Notes: generated by a model not told the origin, from the sequence alone. DNA of 64,000 nt from an uncultured Verrucomicrobiota bacterium (GCA_903838675.1 CAILZI010000038.1:1-64000); one strand, 5' to 3'; counted from the stretch's first letter, positions 9,081-18,973 are shown. Translations and numbers: made by a program.

Positions 9081-9554
9081 TCACCCATTCATTCTCCACA
9101 GCGTGTAGTTCAGCGTCATCGCAAACGTGACCCACGCCAGATACGGCACGAACAGCCATCCTGCCGTCGTTTTCACCCGGCGGAAGCTCAGCAACGTCCC
9201 CAGAATCGCGATCCACAGCAGCACAATTTCGAACAACGCCCAGCCAAGCTGGTGCGCCCGAAAGAAAATCGGCGTCCATGCCGCATTCAGCGCCAGTTGT
9301 ACAAAGTAAAGCGTCAGCGGTTTGCCATATCCCACCCGCTTCCACACCAGCCACGCCGCTACTGCCATCAGCGTGTACAGCAGCGTCCAAGCTGGGCCAA
9401 ACAACCACGGCGGCGGATTCCATGACGGCTTTTGCAGGGCCATATACCATGCTCCCGGCATGGAGCCCACACTCAGCAAAGGCGCGCAAAACGTGATGAC
9501 AATGAAGCCGGCCAGCCCAAGGCCATGGTGCAGTTTGGAAGGTGTTTCATTCAT
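9081..9554 (-). CDS. tspO: TspO/MBR family protein
   Basis: 157-residue integral membrane protein with five hydrophobic segments, the size and topology of bacterial TspO (tryptophan-rich sensory protein, translocator protein family). Family signatures are visible: WYMALQKPSWNPPPWLFGPAW in the first loop and helix 2 start, the Trp/Asn-rich LNAAWTPIFF in helix 3-4, and the terminal TLNYTLWRMNG. TspO binds porphyrins and cholesterol-like ligands and is linked to tetrapyrrole and stress signalling. It converges on the kinase gene and diverges from the DUF1549/DUF1553 gene; neither neighbour suggests a specific role. Confidence 0.95.
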   Translation of the reverse strand: MNETPSKLHHGLGLAGFIVITFCAPLLSVGSMPGAWYMALQKPSWNPPPWLFGPAWTLLYTLMAVAAWLVWKRVGYGKPLTLYFVQLALNAAWTPIFFRAHQLGWALFEIVLLWIAILGTLLSFRRVKTTAGWLFVPYLAWVTFAMTLNYTLWRMNG

Positions 9555-9694
9555 GCTTGTCCTCGATTACGCCTCGCTCTGCCGCTTTGCCTCCTTTTCC
9601 AGAGACTGCCGCCGCGCAAAAATCTCAGGATTGTCCATAGCAGATGCATGCACCTTGCATGTTCAGCCGCGTTGGTTTCTGCATGCTGCGTCTC

Positions 9695-12592
9695 ATGCCA
9701 AAACATCTGCTGCTCCTCCTCGCCCTCTCCCTTTCCGCTCACGCGGAACCGGTGAGCTTCAGCCGCGAGGTCATGCCGCTGCTCTCGGACAACTGCCTTT
9801 CCTGCCACGGCCAGGACGCCGGACACCGCAAGGCCGACCTCCGGCTCGATACCCAGGAAGGTGCGCGCGAGGTGCTCAAGTCCGGCGACTTCATCGACCG
9901 CATCGTCACCACCGATCCCGAGGAGATCATGCCACCCCCGAAGTCGCACAAGCCTGCGCTCAAAGCGGATCAAGTCGCCACGCTCAAGCGCTGGATCGCT
10001 GAAGGCGCGAAGTGGGGCAAACACTGGTCCCTCGAAAAACCCGTCAAAGCCAAAGTCGAAGGCCACCCCGTCGATTTCTTCGTCAAAGCCCGCCTCGCCA
10101 AAGAAGGCCTCAAACTCTCACCCAAAGCGCCCGCCCACACCCTCCTCCGCCGCCTCGCGTTTGATCTCACCGGCCTCCCTCCCATCCAGGATCCAGCATC
10201 TAGCATCCAGGATCTAGCCGACAGCCTCCTCGCCTCCCCCCACTTCGGCGAGCGTATGGCCATGGTCTGGCTGGATGCCGCACGCTACGCCGACACCGAC
10301 GGCTTCCAATCCGACGCCTCGCGCACCAACTGGCCCTGGCGCGACTACGTGGTGGAATCCTTCAATGCCAACAAGCCCTACGATCAGTTCACTCTGGAGC
10401 AATTCGCCGGAGATCTCCTGCCCAACGCCACCCCCGAGCAAATCCTCGCCACCTGCTTCCACCGCAATCACATGACCAATGGCGAAGGCGGCCGCGACAA
10501 AGAAGAGTCCCGCATCGACTACGTCATCGACCGCGTGAACACCATGGGCACCGTCTGGATGGGCCTCACGCTCGGCTGCACCCAGTGCCACTCGCACAAG
10601 TTTGATCCCATCTCCCAGCACGATTACTACAGCCTTCATGCCTTCTTCAACAGCATCGACGAAGACGGTGCCGCCGGCACGGGCGCAAAGCCCTACTTGA
10701 GCTACCAGTCGCCCCACGCCAAGCGTGCCGTGGATGAATCCCAAAAGCTCGTCGACGCCCGCAAACCCGTCGAAGCCAAGGCCAGAGCGGACGCCGCCAA
10801 ACCCTTCGAGCAATGGCTCACGCACCAGCAGAGCACCGTGAAAAAAGGCTTCCAGGCCTGGCACATCATCCAAGGCACCGTCGAATCGCAGGAAGGCACA
10901 AAACTCACTCAGTCCAAAGACGGCATTGTCACCGCCAGCGGCCCCAATCCCAAGCAGGACGACTACCGCCTCATCTCGGTGATCAAACTTCCCCGCCTCA
11001 CCGGCTTGAAGCTCGAAGTGCTGCCACAAAACGGCGTGCTCTCGCGCGGCAAGGATGGCGAGTTCATCCTCACCGACATCAAGGTCCAGGTGCGCCGCAA
11101 AGGCAGTTCCCAGATCCGCGATGTCCTCGTCAAATACGCCGTCGCCGACAACAAGCTCGAAGCCAAGGCCCGCGAGTATGGCGATGTCAAAGGCACCCTC
11201 GACGATGATCCACGCAACGGCTGGACCACCAAAGGCTTCCCCAAAGACCAGCCGCACACCGCCCTCTACGGCCTCGCCGAACCACTCATCCTCGAAAACG
11301 ATGAAGAACTGATTTTCGAACTGCTTCAGCGCTCGACCAATGGCGACGCCAACATCGCCAGCTTCCGCGTCTCCGCCACCGATCAACCCGGCCCCGCCGT
11401 TCGCGAACTCGGCCCCGCGCCGCTCGAACAACTCGCCAGTGGCAAACCCGACCGGCACCGCCTGCTCGATCAATTCTTGGAGGACTACGAACCCTATCAG
11501 CTCGCGAAGGCCTCGTTTGATCGCGCCAATGCCCAGCTCAAGGAAGTCACCGCCGCCGCTGGCAAGCTCAACGTCATGGTGCTCGCCGAGCGCAAAGAAC
11601 CACGCGACACGCACGTCCTCGTGCGCGGTGTGTGGGACAAAAAAGGCGATGTCGTCCAGCGCGATGTCCCCGCCGCCGTCGCTCCCTGGCCCACAGGCAC
11701 GGTGAAGGACCGCATCGGCCTCGCCAAGTGGCTCACCTCCAAAGACAACCCGCTCACCGCCCGCGTCTTCGTCAATCAGGTCTGGCAGCTGCTCTTCGGT
11801 GCCGGACTCGTCCGCACCCCCGACGACTTCGGCCTCCAAGGCCAGCGCCCCACTCACCCCGAACTCCTCGACTGGCTCGCCGTCGATTTCATGGAAAACG
11901 GCTGGGATGTGAAAAGGCTCATCAAGCTCATCGTCACCAGTGACACCTACCAGCAGGCATCAGACCATACCAGCTCCTCCGATCCGCAAAATCTCCTCCT
12001 CTCTCGCGGCCCGCGCTTCCGCCTTCCCGCATGGATGATCCGTGATGCCGCCCTCGCTTCCTCCGGCCTGCTCAATCCCGCCCTCGGCGGCCCACCCGTG
12101 CGCCCCTACCAGCCCGACGGCGTGTGGGAGGAGATCTTCATGGGCCGCTTCACCTATGAGCCCAGCCAGGGCGCGGCCCAGCACCGCCGCACCTTGTATG
12201 CCTTCTGGCGTCGCAGCATCGCTCCCACCTTCCTCTTCGACAGCGCCCAGCGCCGCTCATGCGAGGTGGCGATTTCGCGCACAAACACCCCGCTGCAAGC
12301 CCTCACCCTGCTCAATGACGAGACCATGATGGAAGCTTCCCGCGCTCTCGCTAAACGCATGCTCGCGGCGAAAACCGAAGATCGCCTTCCCCTGCTCTAC
12401 CAGTCGGTGTTGACCCGCCCTGCCACCCCCAAAGAACTCGCCGTCCTCCAGCGCGAACTCGACCGCGCTCTCGCTCACTACCGCGCCCGTCCCGAAGACG
12501 CCCGCAAGCTGCAAACCACCCCCGAACTCGCCGCCCACACCCTGGTCGCCAGCCTGGTCCTCAACCTCGACGAAGCCATCACCCATGAGTGA
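9695..12592 (+). CDS. exported PSCyt1/DUF1549/DUF1553 (planctomycete cytochrome c-like) protein
   Basis: 965 residues from the ATG at 9695 (signal peptide MPKHLLLLLALSLSAHA; an alternative ATG lies at 9683). The N-terminal PSCyt1 domain carries a c-type haem motif CLSCH (34-38). DUF1549 (PSCyt2) follows with a second Cys pair in CTQCHSHKFDP (about 295-305). A beta-sandwich insert occupies the middle, and DUF1553 (PSD1) forms the C-terminal third (FVNQVWQLLFGAGLVRTPDDFG, and the conserved NTPLQALTLLND). These exported proteins are abundant in Planctomycetes and Verrucomicrobia and nearly always paired with a DUF1501 protein, as here (8-base overlap). Their biochemical role is unproven; polysaccharide metabolism coupled to electron transfer is the usual suggestion. 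Confidence 0.93.
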   Translation: MPKHLLLLLALSLSAHAEPVSFSREVMPLLSDNCLSCHGQDAGHRKADLRLDTQEGAREVLKSGDFIDRIVTTDPEEIMPPPKSHKPALKADQVATLKRWIAEGAKWGKHWSLEKPVKAKVEGHPVDFFVKARLAKEGLKLSPKAPAHTLLRRLAFDLTGLPPIQDPASSIQDLADSLLASPHFGERMAMVWLDAARYADTDGFQSDASRTNWPWRDYVVESFNANKPYDQFTLEQFAGDLLPNATPEQILATCFHRNHMTNGEGGRDKEESRIDYVIDRVNTMGTVWMGLTLGCTQCHSHKFDPISQHDYYSLHAFFNSIDEDGAAGTGAKPYLSYQSPHAKRAVDESQKLVDARKPVEAKARADAAKPFEQWLTHQQSTVKKGFQAWHIIQGTVESQEGTKLTQSKDGIVTASGPNPKQDDYRLISVIKLPRLTGLKLEVLPQNGVLSRGKDGEFILTDIKVQVRRKGSSQIRDVLVKYAVADNKLEAKAREYGDVKGTLDDDPRNGWTTKGFPKDQPHTALYGLAEPLILENDEELIFELLQRSTNGDANIASFRVSATDQPGPAVRELGPAPLEQLASGKPDRHRLLDQFLEDYEPYQLAKASFDRANAQLKEVTAAAGKLNVMVLAERKEPRDTHVLVRGVWDKKGDVVQRDVPAAVAPWPTGTVKDRIGLAKWLTSKDNPLTARVFVNQVWQLLFGAGLVRTPDDFGLQGQRPTHPELLDWLAVDFMENGWDVKRLIKLIVTSDTYQQASDHTSSSDPQNLLLSRGPRFRLPAWMIRDAALASSGLLNPALGGPPVRPYQPDGVWEEIFMGRFTYEPSQGAAQHRRTLYAFWRRSIAPTFLFDSAQRRSCEVAISRTNTPLQALTLLNDETMMEASRALAKRMLAAKTEDRLPLLYQSVLTRPATPKELAVLQRELDRALAHYRARPEDARKLQTTPELAAHTLVASLVLNLDEAITHE

Positions 12593-14006
12593 ATCATCTC
12601 TCAACACCACCCGGCGCTACTTCCTCGGCCAATGCACCGGCGTCTCCGTCGGTGCCATGGCTCTCCACTCGATGGCCCAGCAGGAAATCACCGGCCTGCC
12701 CTCCCTTCCCCATTTCGCACCCAAGGCCAAACGCGTCATCTTCCTCACCCATTCAGGCGGCCCTTCGCAGCTCGAACTCTACGACCACAAACCCGGCCTG
12801 ATGCCCTGGGCAGGCAAAGAGCTGCCGGAATCCGTGCGCCAGGGCCAGCGCCTCACAACGATGACTTCGGGTCAGAAGCAGCTCATTTTGCCGGGGCTCA
12901 CCAAATTCAGCCGCTGCGGCCAAAGCGGTGCCACCATCAGCGAATGGCTCCCTCATCTCCAAGGCGTCGCGGATGACCTCTGCTTCATCAAGTCGATGAC
13001 GACCGATCAAATCAATCACGCACCGGCGATGACGCAGTTCCTCACCGGCCATCAGCTCCCCGGTCGCCCGAGCATGGGCGCGTGGGTCAGCTACGGCCTC
13101 GGCAGCCTGAACCGCAATCTGCCGGACTACCTCGTGCTCATCTCCAAGATGCAGCGCCCCAGCGACCAGCCCCTCTACGACCATTACTGGGGCAGCGGCT
13201 TCCTGCCCTCCCGTTATCAAGGCGTGAAGCTCCGCAACTCCAAGGACCCCGTTCTGTATCTCACCGATCCCGCAGGCCTCCCGCGCCATCTGCGCCGTGG
13301 CATGCTGGACGGCCTCGCGGAACTCAACCAGATGCGTTTTGAGCAGACACAGGATCCCGAAATCACCACGCGCATCCGCCAGTATGAAATGGCCTACCGC
13401 ATGCAGACCAGCGTGCCGGAGCTGACCGATCTCAGCGACGAACCCGATCACGTGTTCGAGATGTACGGCCCCGATTCACGCCATGCCGGCAGCTACGCGG
13501 CGAACTGCATCCTCGCACGTCGCCTCGCGGAGCGTGGAGTGAGCTTCATCCAGCTCTTCCATCCCGACTGGGATCATCACAGCCGCCTGCCAAGCTGGTG
13601 CACCGCCCGTTGTCGCGACACCGACCAGCCCAGCGCCGCTCTCATCAAAGACCTCAAACAACGCGGCCTCCTCGATGACACCCTCGTTCTCTGGGGCGGC
13701 GAATTCGGTCGTGGCGTGGCCGGTCAGGGCAAATGGGACAGCCCCGAAGCCGGTCGCGATCACCATCCACGCTGCTTCACCATGTGGATGGCCGGCGGCG
13801 GCGTCAAACCCGGCATCACCTACGGCGCCACGGACGACTTCAGCTACAACGTCGCCGAAAACCCCGTCCACATCCGCGACCTCCACGCCACCGTCATGCA
13901 CCAGCTCGGCATCGACCACGAACGCTTCACCTTCCGCGCGCAGGGCCTCGACTTCCGCCTCACCGGCGTCGAACCCGCCCACGTCGTGAAGAACATCCTC
14001 TCGTAA
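12585..14006 (+). CDS. DUF1501 protein, Tat-exported, sulfatase/alkaline-phosphatase-like fold
   Basis: 473 residues with a twin-arginine start (TTRRYFLGQ, 8-16). The DUF1501 family has an alkaline-phosphatase-superfamily-like fold; recognisable pieces are VIFLTHSGGPSQLELYDHKP near the N-terminus, the mid-region NHAPAMTQFLTGHQLPGRPS, and the metal-site-like stretch VLWGGEFGRG...DHHPRCFTMWMAGGG towards the end. Its ATG overlaps the last 8 bases of the DUF1549/DUF1553 gene, so both are made from one transcript. Substrate unknown. Confidence 0.92.
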   Translation: MSESSLNTTRRYFLGQCTGVSVGAMALHSMAQQEITGLPSLPHFAPKAKRVIFLTHSGGPSQLELYDHKPGLMPWAGKELPESVRQGQRLTTMTSGQKQLILPGLTKFSRCGQSGATISEWLPHLQGVADDLCFIKSMTTDQINHAPAMTQFLTGHQLPGRPSMGAWVSYGLGSLNRNLPDYLVLISKMQRPSDQPLYDHYWGSGFLPSRYQGVKLRNSKDPVLYLTDPAGLPRHLRRGMLDGLAELNQMRFEQTQDPEITTRIRQYEMAYRMQTSVPELTDLSDEPDHVFEMYGPDSRHAGSYAANCILARRLAERGVSFIQLFHPDWDHHSRLPSWCTARCRDTDQPSAALIKDLKQRGLLDDTLVLWGGEFGRGVAGQGKWDSPEAGRDHHPRCFTMWMAGGGVKPGITYGATDDFSYNVAENPVHIRDLHATVMHQLGIDHERFTFRAQGLDFRLTGVEPAHVVKNILS

Positions 14007-14107
14007 CCACCGACGAATCCGCATCGTCCTCGTCATCCTACTCGAACTCGTCCTCGATCCTGCATCGTCGCCCCCCTCAACATTCTCGCAAAACCCAGTG
14101 CTGTTCC

Positions 14108-14135
14108 GTAGTTCCGCCTTTAGGCGGTCTGGAAA
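14108..14135. repeat. REP-like palindrome copy 1 (GTAGT-stem-TTTA-stem-TCTGGAA)
   Basis: Core hairpin CCGCC-TTTA-GGCGG at 14114-14127, framed by GTAGTT on the left and TCTGGAAA on the right. Two more elements with the same frame, TTTA loop and compensatory stem changes lie at 19041 and 19111. It sits downstream of the DUF1501 gene, in the convergent gap before the photolyase-like gene. Confidence 0.7.
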
Positions 14136-14200
14136 GCTCCGCCAGCTCACCTGCATCCTCCTCGAACTGATCACGTCTCGAAGGAGAAAGCTTCTCACCC

Positions 14201-15736
14201 CTACCCACCGCACCCCTCCCTCACCCTCCGTGCCTGCTCCTGAATCGCCTCCCGCTTCTCCGCGCTCAGTCGCCCCAAATTCCTCAGCTGCATCACCATC
14301 CTCGGGTTCCCCCGCAGCCGCACCTCATGCTGCAGCAGATAGTCCCAATACAACGTCGTAAAAGGACACGCCTTCTCTCCCGTTGCCTGCGCAGGATCAT
14401 ACTTGCAGCCCGCGCAGTAGTTGCTCATCCGCTGGATGTATTTGCCGCTCGCCACATACGGCTTGCTGGCCATCAGGCCACCGTCTCCATACTGGGACAT
14501 GCCCAGCGTGTTGGGCAGTTCCACCCACTCCACCGCGTCCACATACACCGCCAGGTACCACTCATGCACCTGATGCGGATCCACCCCGTAGAGCAGCGCA
14601 AACAATCCCGTCACCATCAGCCGCTGAATGTGGTGCGCATACCCGTAGCGCAGCGTCTGCGAAAGAGCATCCCGCATGCAGTTCATCTCCGTCTCCCCCG
14701 TCCAGTAAAAGCCCGGCAGCGCTTCATGCGCCTGCATTTCATTCAGCCGCACATAGCCCGGCATCTTCAGCCAGTAGATGCCTCGCACATACTCCCGCCA
14801 GCCAAGGATCTGCCGGATGAATCCCTCCACCGCCGCCAGCGGCGCCTTGTCTTCACGCCACGCCTTCTCCGCCGCTGCGATGACCACCCTCGGGTCCAGC
14901 AGCTTCAGGTTCATCGCCGCGCTCAGCCGTGAATGATACAGCCACGGCTCATTCCACCACATCGCATCCTGATACTGCCCAAACTCCGGCAGTCGATGCG
15001 CAATGAAATCCTCCAGCGCCTCCACACTCTGTGCCGCCGTCACCGGCCAGTCGAAATCCTTCAGCGTCCCCGGATGCTGCGCAAAACGCTCCTCCACCAA
15101 ATCAATGACCTCCCGCGTGATCTCATCCGGCTCAAACCTCCTCGGCGGCACACGCAGCAGATCCGGCCCCTCTTTGCCAAACGCTCCGCGATTGTCGTGA
15201 TCAAAGTTCCACTGCCCTCCCACGGGCCCTCCCTTCTCCATCAGCACACCCGTGCGCTGCCGCATCTCGCGGTAAAAGAACTCCATCCGCAGCTGTTTGC
15301 GGCCCTTGGCATGCCCGGCAAACTCCGCCTGTGTGCAAAGAAAATAGCGGTCCTCCCTCACCTCCAGCGGCACCCCCAGCTCCGCAGCAGCAGCCTCCAA
15401 ATCCCGCTGCACGCCCCATTCCCCCGCCTGCAACATCACCAGCGCGGAAGGCCGCAGTTCCAACACGCTCGCACGCAGAGCCTCCCCAAAGTTCTCATAG
15501 ACGCCCATCTCATGATAAACCACCCGCCATCCTCTGGCCCTCAGCTCCTCGCGGAAATGCCGCATGGCCGCGAGAAAGACAGCGATGCGCGCCTTCACGC
15601 TCCACACCTTGGTGGATTCCGCCGCCACCTCGGCCATCCACACGACATCCCGCTGCGGATCAAAGCCGTCAAACGCAGCGGAGTGAAGATCAAGCTGGTC
15701 TCCCAGCACCAGCACAAGTCGGGATCGGTGAGGCAT
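14201..15736 (-). CDS. iron-sulfur photolyase/cryptochrome-like protein (PhrB/DPRP family)
   Basis: 512 residues from the ATG at 15736 (MPHRSRLVLVLGDQLDLHSA). This is the 'deoxyribodipyrimidine photolyase-related' family that includes the prokaryotic (6-4) photolyase PhrB, with an N-terminal alpha/beta antenna domain and an all-helical FAD domain. Four cysteines expected to hold a 4Fe-4S cluster are at 353, 441, 444 and 457 (EMNCMRD, YCAGC, ACPF); their spacing matches the known Fe-S photolyases. It should repair UV lesions in DNA using light, or act as a photoreceptor. The start was chosen because upstream sequence overlaps the neighbouring oxidoreductase gene. It lies 16 bases after that gene. 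Confidence 0.93.
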   Translation of the reverse strand: MPHRSRLVLVLGDQLDLHSAAFDGFDPQRDVVWMAEVAAESTKVWSVKARIAVFLAAMRHFREELRARGWRVVYHEMGVYENFGEALRASVLELRPSALVMLQAGEWGVQRDLEAAAAELGVPLEVREDRYFLCTQAEFAGHAKGRKQLRMEFFYREMRQRTGVLMEKGGPVGGQWNFDHDNRGAFGKEGPDLLRVPPRRFEPDEITREVIDLVEERFAQHPGTLKDFDWPVTAAQSVEALEDFIAHRLPEFGQYQDAMWWNEPWLYHSRLSAAMNLKLLDPRVVIAAAEKAWREDKAPLAAVEGFIRQILGWREYVRGIYWLKMPGYVRLNEMQAHEALPGFYWTGETEMNCMRDALSQTLRYGYAHHIQRLMVTGLFALLYGVDPHQVHEWYLAVYVDAVEWVELPNTLGMSQYGDGGLMASKPYVASGKYIQRMSNYCAGCKYDPAQATGEKACPFTTLYWDYLLQHEVRLRGNPRMVMQLRNLGRLSAEKREAIQEQARRVREGCGG

Positions 15737-15752
15737 GGCGCATGCGCATGAA

Positions 15753-17009
15753 TCACGCTGGCATCGGCACCCCATACGGCAGTTCGTCAGGGATCGGTGA
15801 GAACTCACGAATCTTGGTCCACAGAGACGCATAATCCTTGTTCACATCCCCGGACAAACAGTCGGTGATCTCGTCACCGGCTTCAGGATACTTCATCACC
15901 ACCTCCTTGAAGGAGAACTTCGGGTTGTAGAAGGCATACACCAGCTTGCGCATGTTATCGATGCCCTGGCGCATGAGCCGGGCGTATTCAGCGAAGCGCT
16001 CTGGAGAAACATCGTTCGCCACCAGCGCCTCATGCACCGCCTCTCCCGCCAGCACCCCGCTCTTCAGCGCCAGCATCACCCCGCTGCTAAACACCGGATC
16101 GAGAAACGCAAACGCATCCCCCACCAGCAGCAGGCCCGGCGAGGCACCATACTTCGAGTGCCGCGAATACTCGCTCGTGATCCAGTATTCACCCGTGGAG
16201 ATTCCCGTCGAAAGGTGCTCTTTGATCCACTGGTTCTCGCCAATCTCACGCTCAAACATCGCCTTCGGATCCTTCACGCCATCGCGGCTCAGATACTTGC
16301 CTTCGGCGACGACGCCGACGCTCACCATGTCCCCATGCATCGGGATGTGCCAGAACCAGCCCTTCTCCGGTACTAGAGCAATTGTCGTCGCACCTTCATC
16401 CAGGCCCGCTTCACGCTTCGAGCCCTTGTAGTACGTCCACACCGCCACCTTGTTGAGATAAGGATCACCCACGCGCCAGCCCTCACGCACCGAGGCAAAA
16501 GCTTCCTTGCCCGAGGCGTCGATCACCAGTTTCGCCAGCAGGTGCTCCTTGCTGCCGTCCTTGTTCTGCACCGCCACTCCGATCACCCGGCCGCTGTCAT
16601 CCTTAAGCAGTTGCGTCACCGTCGTTTCCTCGCGCACCACAGCACCCTTGCCGCGTGCATGCTCCATGAGCATCTGGTCAAACTCCGAACGCATCACCTG
16701 CCACGTCTGCGCCACCGTCTCGCGGTCATACCGATTGTAGAAATAGAAGGGCTGCGAGCGCCTTCCATCAGGCTGCACAAAGCTGACGCTGAACTTCTTC
16801 ATGAAGTGCGACTTCTTCATCGTGGGAATCAAACCCAGCCGCTCCAGCGGTCCAAATGTGAACGGGATCAACGACTCCCCCACATGGTAGCGCGGAAACT
16901 TCTCCCGCTCGAGCACCAGCACTTTGTGGCCGTATTCCGCGAGAATGGCTGCCGTGCTGGTGCCAGCTGGGCCGCCGCCGATGATGATGACTTCGTGGGT
17001 ACTGTTCAT
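15753..17009 (-). CDS. FAD-dependent oxidoreductase (tryptophan halogenase/geranylgeranyl reductase-like)
   Basis: 418 residues from the ATG at 17009. The Rossmann GxGxxG motif is VIIIGGGPAGTSTA (residues 8-21), followed by an acidic/ribose-binding LVLEREKFPRYHVGESLIP, a segment shared by flavin halogenases and geranylgeranyl-reductase-like enzymes. The second FAD motif is GLLLVGDAFAFLDPVFSSGV. The halogenase WxWxIP signature is represented by WFWHIPM; the enzyme could be a halogenase-like monooxygenase or a saturating reductase. It is upstream of and co-oriented with the photolyase gene, with a 16-base gap, so a shared transcript is likely. The substrate is unknown. Confidence 0.88.
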   Translation of the reverse strand: MNSTHEVIIIGGGPAGTSTAAILAEYGHKVLVLEREKFPRYHVGESLIPFTFGPLERLGLIPTMKKSHFMKKFSVSFVQPDGRRSQPFYFYNRYDRETVAQTWQVMRSEFDQMLMEHARGKGAVVREETTVTQLLKDDSGRVIGVAVQNKDGSKEHLLAKLVIDASGKEAFASVREGWRVGDPYLNKVAVWTYYKGSKREAGLDEGATTIALVPEKGWFWHIPMHGDMVSVGVVAEGKYLSRDGVKDPKAMFEREIGENQWIKEHLSTGISTGEYWITSEYSRHSKYGASPGLLLVGDAFAFLDPVFSSGVMLALKSGVLAGEAVHEALVANDVSPERFAEYARLMRQGIDNMRKLVYAFYNPKFSFKEVVMKYPEAGDEITDCLSGDVNKDYASLWTKIREFSPIPDELPYGVPMPA

Positions 17010-17157
17010 GTGCATAACAACCTGAATACGAATGGATGCCGACGGCCGGTACGCCGTGCGTGATACCATTTCAGCATCACTTATATGCCCGCTGGCGATA
17101 AATCCGGATAGAAAACAATATCTTCCCATTCAATGCCACGTTTGGTACAACCCAGCC

Positions 17158-18138
17158 ATGAACACGCCCCTCATTCCTTCGGCCAGCCGCCGTGACTTTA
17201 TCACCCGCAGCGCGCAGGTCGCCGCTGCAGGCCTCCTTGGCTCCGCTTTCGGTGCCACCTCTGCCGCAACCTCTGAAACCCTCGTCCAGCAGCTCTACGG
17301 CAGCATGGACGAAGCCCAGCGCAAAACCCTCTGCTTCGCCTGGAGCGATCCCCGCCGCCTCAAGGTGGACAACAACTGGCACATCACCCCGCAGAAAATC
17401 CGCGACGTTCTCAAGCCTGATCAGCAGGAACTCGTGCGCGAGATTTTCGACAAGCTGCACAGCGACGAGTACAAAGCCGAAGTCTGGCGTCAGTTCGACC
17501 AGGACAACAAAGGCGACGGCGGCTTCGGCAGCGCTTCCATCGCCCTCTTTGGCGAACCCGGCACCAGTCAGTTCGAATTCGTCCTCACCGGCCGCCACTG
17601 CACCCGCCGTTGCGATGGCGACAGCGAGAAAGGCGTCGCCTTCGGTGGCCCCATCTTCTACGGCCACGCTGCACAGGGCTTCAATGAAAAGCCCGACCAT
17701 CCCGGCAACGCTTACTGGTACCAGGCCAAGCGCGCCAACGAAGTCTTCCAAGCCCTTGATGGCAAACAACGCGAGCTCGCCCTCCTCGGCGAATCCCGCG
17801 ACGAAGACGGCAACAACACCGTGAAGCTCACCGGCAACTCGAAGGGCCTCGAAGGCATCTCCGTCTCCGATCTCAGCGCCGACCAGAAAGACCTCGTCAA
17901 AAAAGTCATCGCCGATCTGCTGAAACCCTTCCGCCAGTCCGAGCGCGAAGAGTCCATGAAGTACATCGAAGCCAGCGGCTTCGACAACTTGCACATGGCC
18001 TTCTTCAAAAACCAGGACGTCGGCAAAGACGGCGTCTGGGACGTCTGGCAGATCGAAGGCCCCAACATGGTCTGGTTCTTCCGCGGCGATCCGCATGTGC
18101 ATTGCTGGGCGCATATTCGTGCGCAGCAGGGGGTGTGA
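17158..18138 (+). CDS. Tat-exported protein of unknown function, possibly DUF3500
   Basis: 326 residues from the ATG at 17158. A twin-arginine signal (SRRDFITRSAQVAAAGLLGSA) opens the protein. The body has conserved-looking pieces: FAWSDPRRLKVDNNWHITP, FEFVLTGRHCTRRCDGDS, AFGGPIFYGHAAQGF and, at the end, MVWFFRGDPHVHCWAHI. The His/Cys-rich motifs suggest metal binding. The pattern resembles DUF3500 proteins, but I hold that assignment loosely. It is divergent from the FAD oxidoreductase gene and 55 bases upstream of an SDR gene. Confidence 0.65.
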   Translation: MNTPLIPSASRRDFITRSAQVAAAGLLGSAFGATSAATSETLVQQLYGSMDEAQRKTLCFAWSDPRRLKVDNNWHITPQKIRDVLKPDQQELVREIFDKLHSDEYKAEVWRQFDQDNKGDGGFGSASIALFGEPGTSQFEFVLTGRHCTRRCDGDSEKGVAFGGPIFYGHAAQGFNEKPDHPGNAYWYQAKRANEVFQALDGKQRELALLGESRDEDGNNTVKLTGNSKGLEGISVSDLSADQKDLVKKVIADLLKPFRQSEREESMKYIEASGFDNLHMAFFKNQDVGKDGVWDVWQIEGPNMVWFFRGDPHVHCWAHIRAQQGV

Positions 18139-18193
18139 TCATGCAGCGAGCGCAGTGCTTGAAAGACTCCCTTCACCGCGCCGATCTGTTTTC

Positions 18194-18973
18194 ATGCCCA
18201 TCCTCGATCGCTTCAATCTCACCGGCCGCCGCGCCCTCATCACCGGCGGCTCTCGCGGCCTCGGCTTGGAAATGGCGCGCGCCCTCGGCGAAGCCGGAGC
18301 CGAACTCATCATCGCCGGCTCCGACGAAACTCATCTGCAAAACGCACACACCACGCTGCGCGGCGAAGGATTGACCGTCACAACAATCCGAGCCGATCTC
18401 TCCAAACCCGAAGAAGCCGAACGCCTCTGCAATGTCCTGCTGCGCGATCATCCGCCCATCGACATCCTCATCAACAACGTCGGCGGTCGCCGCATCAACA
18501 CACCCACCGAAGATCTCGCGCTGGAAGACTGGCAGCGTATCCTCGATCTCAATCTCACCCAGGCCTTCATCCTCACCAAGCGCATCGGCGGCGCGATGAT
18601 CCCTCGCAAATGGGGCCGCATCATCAACATCTCCTCCATCAACGCCCTCTGGCCCGGCAAGGCCATGCGTGGCCGCAGCTACGAGACCTCCAAAGGCGCG
18701 CTCACCATGTTCACCAAAGCCGTCGCCGCCGACTGGGCCGCTCACGGCATCACCGTCAACGCCATCGCCCCCGGCCCCTTCCTCACCGATGCCAACAAAC
18801 GCTGGATCGGCGAACGCCCCGAGTTCGAAAGCGAAGTCGCCACCAGCATCCCCATGGGCCGCTGGGGCAGCCCCGAAGAGATCGGCCCTCTCGCCCTCTA
18901 CCTCGCCAGCGATGCCAGCAGCTACATGACGGGCAGTGTTCTCGTCATTGATGGCGGCAAGCTCCTCTGGTGA
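18194..18973 (+). CDS. short-chain dehydrogenase (gluconate 5-dehydrogenase-like)
   Basis: 259 residues from the ATG at 18194. Motifs: TGGSRGLG (nucleotide binding), NNVGG, catalytic Ser in NISSINALWPG, YETSK as YxxxK, and the terminal GSVLVIDGGKLLW typical of classical SDRs of the gluconate/3-oxoacyl-reductase type. It precedes a DapA-like lyase and an amidohydrolase on the same strand, a combination common in sugar-acid or cyclic-acid catabolism; the 311-base gap to the next gene means co-transcription is uncertain. Exact substrate unknown. Confidence 0.9.
   Translation: MPILDRFNLTGRRALITGGSRGLGLEMARALGEAGAELIIAGSDETHLQNAHTTLRGEGLTVTTIRADLSKPEEAERLCNVLLRDHPPIDILINNVGGRRINTPTEDLALEDWQRILDLNLTQAFILTKRIGGAMIPRKWGRIINISSINALWPGKAMRGRSYETSKGALTMFTKAVAADWAAHGITVNAIAPGPFLTDANKRWIGERPEFESEVATSIPMGRWGSPEEIGPLALYLASDASSYMTGSVLVIDGGKLLW

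Noticed and set aside
10214..11857. 547-codon open frame opposite the DUF1549/DUF1553 gene
   Set aside because: Antisense shadow with low-complexity composition and no motif.
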